Positions 17,401 to 26,372 of a DNA stretch of 64,000 nt are shown in pieces. The DNA is from Halarsenatibacter silvermanii (GTDB lineage: Bacteria; Bacillota; Halanaerobiia; Halanaerobiales; Halarsenatibacteraceae), in contig NZ_FNGO01000011.1 in NCBI RefSeq assembly GCF_900103135.1, positions 1 through 64,000 of the forward strand, read 5' to 3'. The number at the start of each line of letters is the position of its first letter. The first letter of the stretch is position 1. Position numbers and translations under genes: made by a program. The notes beneath the pieces are model-generated. The model worked only from the letters and a program-made list of their open reading frames with translations, was not told where the DNA came from and made no database searches.

Positions 17401-18402
17401 ATGTATATTGTTGTAGATGCGATGGGAGGAGATAATGCTCCAGAAGAGATTGTCAGAGGATCAATTAGCGCGCTTGAAGATTTGGAAGATCTCAATATAA
17501 TTTTGACTGGCAAAAAATCTCAGATAATTTCTTTTTTATCGGAAAAAGAGCAGCGAGAAGATCTGGAGATTTTAGATTGTGAAGAAGTTATAGAGATGAA
17601 TGAAAAACCAGCCCGGGCTCTGAAAAGAAAAAAAGACACTTCGATAGGGAGAGCAGCAGACCTGGTTGCGTCGGATAAGGCTCAGGCGCTCGTATCGGCA
17701 GGAAGTACAGGAGCTTCCCTGGCTGCAGGAATTATAAAAATAGGCCGTCTTTCCGGAATAAAGCGCCCGGCTATCTCTGTGGTGCTGCCTACAAAAAAGA
17801 AGCCGGTGCTGCTGCTGGATGTAGGAGCTAACGCAAATTGTGAATCTTTTTATTTGAAGCAGTTCGCGGTCATGGGACAGATTTACTCAAAAAATATTAT
17901 GAATAGGGATAATCCAGCTATCGGACTTATGAATGTAGGTGAAGAAGAAGGCAAAGGCAATAAGATGATCGATGAAGCTTTTGAACTGATATCCGAAGAT
18001 GACCGCATTAAAAATTTCAGGGGTAACATAGAAGGGCGAGATATATTTACAGGAGAGCTGGATGTAATTCTTTGTGATGGATTTGCTGGCAATGTGATAC
18101 TAAAAACTATGGAAGGCCTGGGGGAGTACATATTTTCTTTGTTAAAAGATGTTTTTACGGATAATTTGAAGACCAAAATCGGTGGTTTTCTGGTAAAGAA
18201 TTCACTGCAGAATATGAAATCAGAAGTGGATTATCGTCAGTACGGCGGGGCGCCTATGCTGGGGTTAAAAGGCAATGTCATAATTTCTCATGGCAGTTCC
18301 GACGCTCTCGCCATAAAAAATGCCATAAAAGCTGCCGCCCGAACGGTGGAAAATGATATTGTGCCCATTATAGATGATGAAATTAACAGGGATGGTGAAT
18401 AG
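17401..18402 (+). CDS. plsX: phosphate acyltransferase PlsX
   Basis: PlsX makes acyl-phosphate from acyl-ACP and phosphate, feeding PlsY in phospholipid synthesis. The 333-residue protein begins MYIVVDAMGGDNAPEEIVRG and has SAGSTGASLAAGI, LLDVGANANC and FTGELDVILCDGFAGNV. ATG 17401 fits the conserved N-terminus and lies after AGAGGAGG. The next gene, fabH, is 2 bases away. With plsY (31457), plsC (25655) and gpsA (32090) it completes phosphatidate synthesis. Confidence 0.96.
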   Translation: MYIVVDAMGGDNAPEEIVRGSISALEDLEDLNIILTGKKSQIISFLSEKEQREDLEILDCEEVIEMNEKPARALKRKKDTSIGRAADLVASDKAQALVSAGSTGASLAAGIIKIGRLSGIKRPAISVVLPTKKKPVLLLDVGANANCESFYLKQFAVMGQIYSKNIMNRDNPAIGLMNVGEEEGKGNKMIDEAFELISEDDRIKNFRGNIEGRDIFTGELDVILCDGFAGNVILKTMEGLGEYIFSLLKDVFTDNLKTKIGGFLVKNSLQNMKSEVDYRQYGGAPMLGLKGNVIISHGSSDALAIKNAIKAAARTVENDIVPIIDDEINRDGE

Positions 18403-18404
18403 AT

Positions 18405-19388
18405 ATGTCTTCAAGTTCCATTATTACCGGGCTGGGTAAAAAGGTCCCGGATAACGTTATGACTAATAAGGATCTGGAAGAGATTGTTGATACTACCGAT
18501 GAGTGGATAACACAGAGAACCGGCATAAAAGAAAGAAGAATAGCAGATGAGGATACCAGCAGCTCAGATCTGGCCTACGAAGCCTCCCTCGAGGCCCTGG
18601 AAGAAGCTGATCTATCTCCCGAGGATTTAGAGATGATTATTCTGGCTACAGCCACTCCTGATATGTTATTTCCGGCTACAGCCTGCCTGCTTCAGGAAAG
18701 ACTGGGCGCCGATAATGCAGGTGCTTTTGATCTGGAGGCCGGCTGCTCTGGATTCGTTTATGGTCTGGGAGTTGCAGATCAATTTATCAGGGCAGGAAAC
18801 TATGAAAATATTCTGGTTGTAGGCGCGGAAACTTTATCAAAACTGGTGGACTGGGATGATAGATCCACATGCGTGCTCTTTGGAGATGGGGCTGGTGCTG
18901 CTGTAGTACAGCCTTCCTCTGAAGCTGGAATATTGAGCACTGTGATGGGTTCCGATGGCAGCGGAGGAGACAGTCTTTGTGTGCCCGCCGGCGGTTCTCT
19001 GCACCCCGCTTCTCAAAAGACGGTGGAAAACAAGCTTCATTACATCAAGATGGAGGGCAATCAGGTTTTTAAATTTGCAGTTAAGAAAATGGGGGCAGCT
19101 TCTGTTGAAGTTTTGGATAAAGCCGGCTATACTCCCGCAGATGTGGATTTTTTCGTACCTCATCAGGCTAATACCAGAATCATTGATGCGGCAGCCAAAA
19201 GACTCGATCTGGACATGGACAGCGTTATAGTAAATCTGCCTTTATATGGAAATACTTCCAGCGCTTCTGTGCCCATAGCTTTAAAAGAAGCTGTTGAGGA
19301 AAACAGGATTAAGCCAGGTGATTTGATAGTGCTTGTCGCTTTTGGAGCAGGACTGACCTGGGCTTCGGCCGCTGTAAGATGGAAATAA
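18405..19388 (+). CDS. fabH: beta-ketoacyl-ACP synthase III
   Basis: FabH starts fatty acid synthesis by condensing acetyl-CoA or a branched acyl-CoA with malonyl-ACP. The triad is Cys114 (EAGCSGF), His253 (FVPHQANTRI) and Asn283 (YGNTSSASVP). The length is 327 residues. Starting 2 bases after plsX, it is clearly part of that operon. Whether it prefers straight or branched primers cannot be judged here. Confidence 0.96.
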   Translation: MSSSSIITGLGKKVPDNVMTNKDLEEIVDTTDEWITQRTGIKERRIADEDTSSSDLAYEASLEALEEADLSPEDLEMIILATATPDMLFPATACLLQERLGADNAGAFDLEAGCSGFVYGLGVADQFIRAGNYENILVVGAETLSKLVDWDDRSTCVLFGDGAGAAVVQPSSEAGILSTVMGSDGSGGDSLCVPAGGSLHPASQKTVENKLHYIKMEGNQVFKFAVKKMGAASVEVLDKAGYTPADVDFFVPHQANTRIIDAAAKRLDLDMDSVIVNLPLYGNTSSASVPIALKEAVEENRIKPGDLIVLVAFGAGLTWASAAVRWK

Positions 19389-19428
19389 ATAAACTACCAA
19401 AGTTGGATCGAACTAGGAGGCAAATTTT

Positions 19429-20391
19429 ATGAACGATCTTTTTTACACCCCGCTCTGTGAAAAGCTCGGCATAAGATATCCCATAATCCAGGGAGGAATG
19501 GCCTGGGTTGCCACCGGTGAACTCGCGGGAGCAGTTTCGAAAGCCGGAGGATTGGGAGTGATTGGAGCTGGTAGAGCTCCAGCTGAGGAGATAGCTGAAG
19601 AGATAGATAAAGTAAGATCGATGACAGAAAATCCTTTCGCTGTGAACTTAATGCTGATGTCCGAACACATAGACGAGCTGATCGATTTAGTTGTCAGCAA
19701 AGAGGTCCCGATTGTTACAACAGGAGCCGGAAATCCGGGCAAATATATGGAGAGGCTGCAGTCAGCAGGAATAAAGGTCGTACCGGTTGTTTCATCGGCT
19801 GCCCTGGCCAGAAGATTAGTTAGATTTGATATAACCGCAGTTATTGCAGAAGGAAATGAAGCAGGCGGTCATATAGGAGAGATGGGAACTATCGCGCTGG
19901 TTCCTCAAATAGCTGACAGCGTGGACATTCCCGTTATAGCTGCGGGAGGCATTGCTGATGGACGAGGTCTGCTGGCAGCTTTTCATCTGGGAGCTCAGGC
20001 TGTGCAGATGGGAACAAGATTTGTATGTGCTGCTGAATGTCAGGCTGCCGGCGAATATAAAAATGCTATCATAGATGCCCGGGATAGAGATGCTGTTGTT
20101 ACCGGTAGATCTACCGGTCATCCGGTCAGAACTATTAAAAATAAGCTGACAAGAAAATTGCACAAACTAGAAGAAAATGGAAAGGAAGACGAATTAGAGA
20201 GAGAGGCTCAGGGGGCTCTGCGCAGGGCTGTAATTGAAGGAGATATTGAGCAGGGCAGTGTAATGGCCGGGCAGATATCAGGAATGATTGAAAGAGAAAT
20301 TTCTTCAGAAAAAATCATAGAAGAGATCATCGCTGAAGCTGAAGAAATTCTGGCTTCAGATTGCAGGGAGTTTAGGGAGGGTAAGAAATGA
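19429..20391 (+). CDS. fabK: FMN-dependent enoyl-ACP reductase II
   Basis: FabK reduces enoyl-ACP in the last step of each elongation cycle, using FMN and NAD(P)H. It is a TIM-barrel of the nitronate monooxygenase superfamily. Key segments are GIRYPIIQGGMAWVATGELA near the start, EGNEAGGHIGEMGT, IPVIAAGGIADGRGLLAAF and LGAQAVQMGTRFVCAAEC. The gene sits between fabH and fabD and no FabI is visible in the window. This makes FabK, rather than a nitronate monooxygenase, the right call. Its stop overlaps the fabD start by 4 bases. Confidence 0.93.
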   Translation: MNDLFYTPLCEKLGIRYPIIQGGMAWVATGELAGAVSKAGGLGVIGAGRAPAEEIAEEIDKVRSMTENPFAVNLMLMSEHIDELIDLVVSKEVPIVTTGAGNPGKYMERLQSAGIKVVPVVSSAALARRLVRFDITAVIAEGNEAGGHIGEMGTIALVPQIADSVDIPVIAAGGIADGRGLLAAFHLGAQAVQMGTRFVCAAECQAAGEYKNAIIDARDRDAVVTGRSTGHPVRTIKNKLTRKLHKLEENGKEDELEREAQGALRRAVIEGDIEQGSVMAGQISGMIEREISSEKIIEEIIAEAEEILASDCREFREGKK

Positions 20392-21320
20392 CTGAGAGAA
20401 AGATTGCTTTTTTATTTCCCGGACAGGGAGCTCAAAGCGTTGGTATGGGAAAAGAACTGGCTGAAGAATTCGAGACCGTAGATAACTATTTCGATAGGGC
20501 TGAAAATATTTTGGAGCTAGATCTCAAAAGAATATGTTTTGAAGGGCCGGAATATGATTTAAAACTGACTGAAAATACCCAGCCGGCAGTATTTGCCCTG
20601 AGCACAGCCATCAGCCAGATAATACAGGATAAAGGGATCAAACCATCACTGCTTGCCGGACATAGTCTGGGAGAATACAGCGCTTTGATAGCTGCTGAAT
20701 CCATAGATTTTTCTAAAAATCTTCGTCTGGTTCGGGAAAGAGGCAAAGCAATGGAAGAAGCTCTGCCCGCCGGTCTGGGCTCGATGGCAGCTGTTATAGG
20801 TATGGATGAGGAAGTTCTGGAGGAAATTTGTTCTCACATTAACGGTGTATGCGAAATCGCCAACTATAATACTCCCCGTCAATACGTTATTTCGGGGGAA
20901 AAAGAAGCCATAAATTCTGCTATAGAAAAATGCAATAAAGAGGGGGCCAAAAAAGTCATTGAGCTGCCGGTGAGCGGCCCTTTTCATTCGAGCCTTATGG
21001 AGCCGGCTGAGGGCAGGATGAAAGATGTGCTCGAGAGAACCGATATCTCAAAGCCCAAAGTTCCCCTGGTGGCAAATGTTACTGCTGAGCTTACGACTGA
21101 TCCTCAAGATATCAGAAAGAATCTTTTAGATCAGCTGACAAACTCTGTTAGGTGGAGTGAGAGCATAGAAGTGATGAAAAGAGAGGGTATAGATACCTTC
21201 ATAGAGGTAGGGCCAGGCAGAGTTTTAAAAGGGCTATTGCGCCGCATCGATCGTTCTCTGGATTGTTACAGCACCAATACTCCTAAAAGATTAAAGAAAA
21301 CTCTGGAGGAATTATCATGA
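20388..21320 (+). CDS. fabD: malonyl-CoA:ACP transacylase
   Basis: FabD loads malonyl groups onto ACP. The 310-residue enzyme has FLFPGQGAQSVGMG at the N-terminus, nucleophile Ser93 in AGHSLGEYSAL and catalytic His200 in SGPFHSSLM. A GPGRVLKGL motif lies near the C-terminus. ATG 20388 overlaps the fabK stop (ATGA) and its own stop overlaps fabG in the same way, so the three are translationally coupled. Confidence 0.96.
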   Translation: MTERKIAFLFPGQGAQSVGMGKELAEEFETVDNYFDRAENILELDLKRICFEGPEYDLKLTENTQPAVFALSTAISQIIQDKGIKPSLLAGHSLGEYSALIAAESIDFSKNLRLVRERGKAMEEALPAGLGSMAAVIGMDEEVLEEICSHINGVCEIANYNTPRQYVISGEKEAINSAIEKCNKEGAKKVIELPVSGPFHSSLMEPAEGRMKDVLERTDISKPKVPLVANVTAELTTDPQDIRKNLLDQLTNSVRWSESIEVMKREGIDTFIEVGPGRVLKGLLRRIDRSLDCYSTNTPKRLKKTLEELS

Positions 21321-22075
21321 TGAATTTTTCAGGAGAAAATGTTGTCATCACCGGCAGTTCAAGAGGTATTGGTGCAGCCTGTGCCAGAAAATTTGCTGAG
21401 CAGGGAGCTAACCTGATGTTGAATTATTACAGTGATGATAGCCAGGCCAGGGTGGAAGAACTGATAGATGAATTTGAAAATCTCGAAAATTCAGGCCGGA
21501 TTATTAGCAGACAGGCTGATGTGAGTGACAGCGAGGAAGCTGAAGATCTCATAAAGACCTCCTTGAATGAGTTCGAAAGTATTGATATACTTATCAATAA
21601 TGCAGGTATAACTCGCGATGGTTTATTTATGAGGATGAAAGAAGAGGACTGGCGGGATGTAATCGATGTAAACCTGAATGGTGTTTATAACTGTACTCAT
21701 GCGGCCATAAGAAGTATGATCAAAAACAGATCGGGCAGCATCATAAATATGACATCTATAGTTGCCATGATCGGCAACCCCGGCCAGTCAAATTATGCAG
21801 CTTCCAAGGCCGGCATCATCGGTTTCACTCGTTCGCTGGCCAGAGAGGTAGCTTCCCGCAACATAAACATAAATGCAGTGGCACCTGGCTTTATAAAGAC
21901 TGACATGACCGATGATATGCCGGAATCGGCCCGTGAGGAAATGCTTTCTAATATACCTCTTGCCCGGGAAGGAAAACCGGAAGAGGTTGCTGACACTGTT
22001 CTGTTTTTATCTTCAGATTTGGCTCAATATATAACTGGAGAAGTCATTAAAGTAACCGGAGGTTTAGGGATCTGA
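21317..22075 (+). CDS. fabG: 3-oxoacyl-ACP reductase
   Basis: FabG reduces beta-ketoacyl-ACP with NADPH. The 252-residue short-chain dehydrogenase shows the nucleotide motif [11 protein letters not shown], the structural NNAG, and the catalytic Ser147, Tyr160 (YAASK) and Lys164. The C-terminus ends with [14 protein letters not shown]. There are two adjacent ATGs (21317, 21320) after GGAGG at 21305-21309. The gene overlaps fabD by 4 bases and is followed by acpP. Confidence 0.95.
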   Translation: MMNFSGENVVITGSSRGIGAACARKFAEQGANLMLNYYSDDSQARVEELIDEFENLENSGRIISRQADVSDSEEAEDLIKTSLNEFESIDILINNAGITRDGLFMRMKEEDWRDVIDVNLNGVYNCTHAAIRSMIKNRSGSIINMTSIVAMIGNPGQSNYAASKAGIIGFTRSLAREVASRNININAVAPGFIKTDMTDDMPESAREEMLSNIPLAREGKPEEVADTVLFLSSDLAQYITGEVIKVTGGLGI

Positions 22076-22092
22076 AAGGAGGTGAAAATATC

Positions 22093-22326
22093 ATGGCAGA
22101 TATCTTTGAAAAAGTATCTGACCTGATAGCCGAGGAGCTGGCAGTTGGTGAGGATGAAATCACTGCTGAAGCTTCTTTTATTGACGACCTGGGGGCGGAC
22201 TCCCTGGACGTGGTTGAACTGGTTATGGCCATCGAAGAGGAGTTCGATCTGGAAATTCCTGATGAAGATGCAGAAAAAATTGAAACCGTTCAGGATGCGG
22301 TGGATTATCTGGAAAATAATCTTTAA
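22093..22326 (+). CDS. acpP: acyl carrier protein
   Basis: This 77-residue acidic carrier has the phosphopantetheine attachment Ser37 in [17 protein letters not shown] very strong AAAGGAGGTG precedes ATG 22093. A terminator follows immediately, so acpP ends the first transcription unit of the fatty acid cluster. That is a common way to give ACP more transcript than the downstream genes. Confidence 0.97.
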   Translation: MADIFEKVSDLIAEELAVGEDEITAEASFIDDLGADSLDVVELVMAIEEEFDLEIPDEDAEKIETVQDAVDYLENNL

Positions 22327-22347
22327 TATCTATCAATAATGATCAGC

Positions 22348-22376
22348 GTCCCCGTTGAGAAGCGGGGACATTTTTT
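22348..22376 (+). terminator. terminator after acpP
   Basis: GTCCCCG (22348-22354) pairs with CGGGGAC (22363-22369) and is followed by ATTTTTT. It may be only partly effective, since fabF and rnc follow without an obvious promoter. Confidence 0.8.
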
Positions 22377-22403
22377 GAGTTTTCTCAGGAGAAAATACAT
22401 TGT

Positions 22404-22464
22404 CTATTAAACTCAGTCAGGCCAAAAATTATCAGCGTTTTTCTGGTCTGATTGGGTTTAATAG
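22404..22464 (+). promoter_or_regulatory. long hairpin in the fabF leader
   Basis: Bases 22404-22424 pair with 22444-22464 over 21 consecutive positions. There are 18 Watson-Crick pairs and three G-U wobbles, closing a 19-base loop. No U-tract follows, so it is not a plain terminator. It lies 47 bases before the fabF TTG. Possible roles are mRNA stability, RNase III processing (the RNase III gene is in the same unit) or an attenuator working with the terminator just upstream. The role is inference only. Confidence 0.6.
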
Positions 22465-22510
22465 TCAAGCGGTGATAATAAGCTTTAACCGGAATTAGGG
22501 GGTTTTGAAA

Positions 22511-23755
22511 TTGAGCAATGATAGGGTTGTAGTGACCGGCATGGGAGTTTTAACTTCTCTGGGAGATAGCCTGGAAGAATTCTGGCAGGGTATAATCGCG
22601 GGAGAGTCTGGCATAGATAAAATTGAAAGTATAGACGATGTTGAAAAATATCCCAGCCAGATAGGTTCCGAAGTTAAGGATTTTAATCCTGATTGTTATA
22701 TCGATAAAAAATCCCGAAAAAGAATGGCGCTTTTTACCCAGTACGGAGTATATTCAGCGCTGGAAGCTCTGGAAGATGCTGATTTAGAAATAGAGGAAAA
22801 TATTGCTGAGGAAACTGGTGTTATTGTGGGATCCGGTATTGGCGGGATTGAAGTAATTGAAGAGCAAATTACACGCTTGAATCAAAGAGGGCCTAAAAGA
22901 GTCAGTCCCTTCTTTATTCCCATGATGATATCCAATATGTGTGCCGGGCAAATTTCCATTTATGCCGGGGCTAAAGGTCCTAACAGCAATACTGTGACTG
23001 CCTGTGCATCTGCCACCCATGCGATCGGAGATGCCATGGAAGTTATTAAAAGAGGCGATGCCAGAGTCATGATAGCCGGCGGTACAGAAGCTTCGATTTC
23101 GCCTTCAGCTTTAGCTGGTTTTGGCAATATGAAGGCACTTTCCACCAGAAATGATGAGCCCAAAAAAGCGAGCAGGCCTTTTGATGATGAGAGAGACGGT
23201 TTCGTTATCGGGGAAGGAAGCGGAATGCTGATTCTTGAGGATTATGAGCATGCTAAAAATAGAGGTGCTGATATTTATTGTGAGATAAGTGGTTATGGTT
23301 CTACGGCCGATGCCTATCATATCACCCAGCCTGATCCTGAAGGTGAAGGTGCGGCCAGAGCTATGGAGGCTGCTGTTGAAAAGTCCAGCGTCTCCAGCGA
23401 GGACATTGATTATATAAATGCCCATGGAACTTCCACTCCTTTCAATGACAAACTAGAAACAAAAGCTATAAAAAAGGTCTTTTCGGATAGAGCTTACGAT
23501 CTGTCAATAAGTTCGAGCAAGTCGATGATAGGACACCTGCTGGGAGCAGCGGGGGCTGTCGAATCCATAATATCAATTAAGGCGATAAACACCGGGCTTT
23601 TACCGCCGACGATCAACTATGAGAATCCAGACCCGGAATGTGATCTCGACTATATTCCCAACGAACACAAAGAGGTCGGGGAAGTTAAAGCTGTTATGAC
23701 AAACTCTTTCGGGTTTGGAGGTCATAATGCCTGTCTGGTCCTAAACAGGCTTTAA
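22511..23755 (+). CDS. fabF: beta-ketoacyl-ACP synthase II
   Basis: FabF elongates acyl-ACP with malonyl-ACP. The 414-residue thiolase-fold enzyme has the catalytic Cys165 ([10 protein letters not shown]), His305 (INAHGTST) and His342 ([11 protein letters not shown]), and ends in [15 protein letters not shown] 22511 ([16 protein letters not shown]) is preferred over TTG 22505, because AGGGGGG at 22496-22502 is then 8 bases away. It lies beyond a terminator and a long hairpin and before rnc. Confidence 0.95.
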   Translation: MSNDRVVVTGMGVLTSLGDSLEEFWQGIIAGESGIDKIESIDDVEKYPSQIGSEVKDFNPDCYIDKKSRKRMALFTQYGVYSALEALEDADLEIEENIAEETGVIVGSGIGGIEVIEEQITRLNQRGPKRVSPFFIPMMISNMCAGQISIYAGAKGPNSNTVTACASATHAIGDAMEVIKRGDARVMIAGGTEASISPSALAGFGNMKALSTRNDEPKKASRPFDDERDGFVIGEGSGMLILEDYEHAKNRGADIYCEISGYGSTADAYHITQPDPEGEGAARAMEAAVEKSSVSSEDIDYINAHGTSTPFNDKLETKAIKKVFSDRAYDLSISSSKSMIGHLLGAAGAVESIISIKAINTGLLPPTINYENPDPECDLDYIPNEHKEVGEVKAVMTNSFGFGGHNACLVLNRL

Positions 23756-23773
23756 AACGGGAAGGTGAAGATT

Positions 23774-24496
23774 TTGGTTGATGAGCTGATCGAGAAGGCA
23801 GATATTAAATCGCTCGAAAATAAACTGGGTGTTCATTTTGAAGACAAAAATTTGCTGCGTCAGGCAGTTACCCATAAATCATTTCCCAATGAAAACAAAA
23901 AGTTAAATATCAAAGACAATGAAAGATTGGAATTTCTGGGGGATTCAGTGCTTGGGCTGGCGATATCGACCTATCTTTTCAATAAATGTGAGAACTCTCC
24001 TGAAGGCGAGCTTGCCAAAACCAAGGCTATACTGGTGAGTTCTGAGACTTTGGCGGAAAAAGCCCGCAAGCTGGATCTGAATAAAAACCTCCTGCTCGGA
24101 CGGGGTGAGGAAATTACCGGCGGTCGAGAAAGAGAGTCTATATTAGCTGATTCCACCGAGGCAATATTCGGTGCCCTGTACCTGGAAAAGGGGTTTGTCG
24201 AAGCTAAATCCTTTATCATATCTCTTTTCAAAAAAGATATCAATAAAGTTCTTTCCGGAGAATACGAGAAGGATTACAAAACCCTCCTTCAGGAGACCGT
24301 GCAGAAGGACAGCGATAAAACTCCTCAGTATCAGGTTATTGAGGAACTGGGACCGGATCACAACAAAAAATTTGTAGTCGAAGTCGAGCTTGCAGATGAT
24401 AAACTGGGAAAAGGCAGGGGAAGCAGCAAAAAGAAAGCCGAACAAAAAGCGGCCAGAAAAGCCCTGGAAAATTTAGATATATATGCTGAAGAATAA
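23774..24496 (+). CDS. rnc: ribonuclease III
   Basis: RNase III cleaves double-stranded RNA in rRNA and mRNA processing. The 240-residue protein has the signature NERLEFLGDSVLGLAI, the second acidic motif DSTEAIFGALYLEKG, and a C-terminal double-stranded RNA-binding domain ending GSSKKKAEQKAARKAL. TTG 23774 is preferred over GTG 23765, because GGAAGGTG (23760-23767) is the ribosome site. It sits 18 bases from fabF, matching the fab-acp-rnc order of other Firmicutes. Confidence 0.95.
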   Translation: MVDELIEKADIKSLENKLGVHFEDKNLLRQAVTHKSFPNENKKLNIKDNERLEFLGDSVLGLAISTYLFNKCENSPEGELAKTKAILVSSETLAEKARKLDLNKNLLLGRGEEITGGRERESILADSTEAIFGALYLEKGFVEAKSFIISLFKKDINKVLSGEYEKDYKTLLQETVQKDSDKTPQYQVIEELGPDHNKKFVVEVELADDKLGKGRGSSKKKAEQKAARKALENLDIYAEE

Positions 24497-24523
24497 GGAC
24501 AGCTGCATTCTCATGGTACGATG

Positions 24524-24565
24524 ACCTGCCTCAATTTCTGGAGAGAGAAATTCTCCAGGTCAGGT
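24524..24565 (+). promoter_or_regulatory. hairpins covering the aroH ribosome site
   Basis: ACCTG (24524-24528) pairs with CAGGT (24561-24565). Inside, two exclusive stems are possible: AATTTCT/AGAAATT (24533-24539 with 24546-24552) or CTGGAGA/TCTCCAG (24538-24544 with 24552-24558). The right side touches the AGGTGGTGG Shine-Dalgarno at 24563-24571, so initiation could be modulated. No U-tract follows. Confidence 0.4.
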
Positions 24566-24578
24566 GGTGGATAAATAA

Positions 24579-24938
24579 ATGTTTGCCATCAGAACTGCTA
24601 TAACTATAGAGGAAGATAATGAGGACGAGATAAGGAAAGCCGTAAAAAAGATGACGGATGAATTGTTCAACAAAAACCGGATAGAGTTTGAAGAGATAGT
24701 GAGCATTATCTTCTCTTCCACTGCAGACATCTCCTCCCTCTATCCTGCTCAGGCTTTCAGAGAGCTCGGTTATGAAGGTATTCCCCTTTTTAGCTGTCAG
24801 GAACCGGAGATCGAAGATGGCATGGAAAAATGTATAAGAGCACTTTTTCATGTTGAGAGTGCCAGGATTGAACAGCAGGATATAAAACATATTTATCTGA
24901 GAAGAGCCAGAGAGCTGAGGCCGGATCTTGTTGATTAA
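24579..24938 (+). CDS. aroH: monofunctional chorismate mutase, AroH class
   Basis: AroH rearranges chorismate to prephenate for phenylalanine and tyrosine synthesis. The 119-residue protein matches the B. subtilis AroH plan: AIRTAITIEEDNEDEI at the N-terminus, SIIFSSTADISSLYPAQAFREL in the middle, KCIRALFHVES with the active-site Arg, and IKHIYLRRARELRPDL at the end. It stands alone between rnc and cmk, away from other aromatic amino acid genes. ATG 24579 follows AGGTGGTGG. Confidence 0.92.
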   Translation: MFAIRTAITIEEDNEDEIRKAVKKMTDELFNKNRIEFEEIVSIIFSSTADISSLYPAQAFRELGYEGIPLFSCQEPEIEDGMEKCIRALFHVESARIEQQDIKHIYLRRARELRPDLVD

Positions 24939-24980
24939 CATTAGATCAGTTTTTACATTTTTAACGGAGGTTTCTTTTAG

Positions 24981-25652
24981 ATGGAGATAAGCATTGCTAT
25001 TGATGGCCCTTCTGGTTCAGGAAAGAGCACAACGGCCAGAAGAGTGGCGCAGAGACTGAACATATATTACATTGATACAGGGGCGATGTATCGGGCTGTG
25101 GCGCTTTTGAGCATGAGAAAAAATATTGACCTTGAAGATAAAGATGAAATATCCCGTTTAAGCAAAGAAACTAACATAGAGTTCGGCCAGATTACCGGAG
25201 AAGATAGCCAGAAGGTTTTCCTTAACAATGAAGAGGTTACTGATTTGATCAGAACAAATGAAGTGGATGAAATAGTTTCTGAAGTAGCCAGCATTCCCGA
25301 AGTCAGGGAAATTATGCTCAATAAGCAGAGAGAGCTGGCCCGGAAGAGTGGAGTGGTAATGGAGGGAAGAGATATAGGATCAAGGGTTTTACCCGGCGCG
25401 GATTTGAAAATATATCTGACAGCTTCTTTAAACACCAGGGCCAGGAGGAGATTTCGCGAACTCAAAGAAAAAGGAAAGCAAATTGATTTTGCTAAAGTTA
25501 AAGATAATATAAGGTTGAGAGATGAACAGGACAAAAGCCGATCTCATTCTCCTCTGGTCAGACCTGATGATGCGATCGAAATAAAAACTGATGATTTTGG
25601 CCCGAATAAAGTTGTCGAAAAAATAATTGAACTGATCAAAAAAGAGGTGTAA
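24981..25652 (+). CDS. cmk: cytidylate kinase
   Basis: Cmk phosphorylates CMP and dCMP with ATP. The 223-residue P-loop kinase begins MEISIAIDGPSGSGKSTTAR and has YIDTGAMYRAVAL, the VVMEGRDIGSRVLPGADLK segment and a C-terminal LRDEQDKSRSHSPLV. GGAGG precedes ATG 24981. cmk-plsC-ispH-rpsA is a conserved Firmicute gene string; plsC starts 2 bases after its stop. Confidence 0.95.
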   Translation: MEISIAIDGPSGSGKSTTARRVAQRLNIYYIDTGAMYRAVALLSMRKNIDLEDKDEISRLSKETNIEFGQITGEDSQKVFLNNEEVTDLIRTNEVDEIVSEVASIPEVREIMLNKQRELARKSGVVMEGRDIGSRVLPGADLKIYLTASLNTRARRRFRELKEKGKQIDFAKVKDNIRLRDEQDKSRSHSPLVRPDDAIEIKTDDFGPNKVVEKIIELIKKEV

Positions 25653-25654
25653 AA

Positions 25655-26245
25655 TTGAACCCTTTTACTTATTGGCTGGCCAAGCTGCTGGTCATAGTTA
25701 TAGGCAGAATATTTTTCAGGGTGAAAGTTCGGGGGAGAGAGAATATCCCGCAGGAGGGTCCGGTTATCATTATGTCAAACCATATTAGTCTGCTTGATCC
25801 TCCCCTGCTTGGAGCTTTTTTACCCAGAAAAATTCACTATATGGCCAAAAAAGAATTGTTTGATAATAAATTAGCTGGCTGGCTGCTCGGTTCGCTGGGA
25901 GCTTTTCCGGTAAAAAGAGGCACAGGGGACAGGAAAGCTTTGAGAAATGCCCTAAAAATCTTGAAAAATGAAGGGGTTTTGGGAGTCTTCCCGGAAGGGA
26001 CGCGTTACCCCGAAGGAGAACTCGGCGAAGCACATACAGGCTCAATTATGATAGCTTTGATGGGGCAGGCACCTATTGTTCCTGCCGGCATAAAAAACGT
26101 GAAAACCGGCGGAAGAACCACGATAAATTTTGGAAAGCCTATATATTTAAATGATTTTTACGAAGAAAAGCCGGATAAAGAAACTCAAAAAGAAATTGCT
26201 GAACAGGTTATGGCTGAAATTGAAGAGCTTCTTCAGATGGATTGA
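25655..26245 (+). CDS. plsC: 1-acyl-sn-glycerol-3-phosphate acyltransferase
   Basis: PlsC adds the second acyl chain to lysophosphatidate to make phosphatidate. The 196-residue membrane-associated enzyme has an N-terminal hydrophobic segment (about residues 5-20), the catalytic NHxxxxD motif in MSNHISLLDPPLLG, and the FPEGTRYPEGEL phosphate-binding motif. A third motif is IVPAGI. TTG 25655 follows AAAGAGGTG. It completes the pathway with PlsX, PlsY and GpsA. Confidence 0.93.
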   Translation: MNPFTYWLAKLLVIVIGRIFFRVKVRGRENIPQEGPVIIMSNHISLLDPPLLGAFLPRKIHYMAKKELFDNKLAGWLLGSLGAFPVKRGTGDRKALRNALKILKNEGVLGVFPEGTRYPEGELGEAHTGSIMIALMGQAPIVPAGIKNVKTGGRTTINFGKPIYLNDFYEEKPDKETQKEIAEQVMAEIEELLQMD

Positions 26246-26372
26246 TTTTCTTAAACCTTGAATATGATAGTAATTTGTTTTAGAATATAAGCAGGAATAA
26301 TCCACAGTTTGAAGAACTAATTTAAAGAGTCTGATTGGAAGTTTCAGGAAGCTGAAAGGAGGTGCGAGCTGG

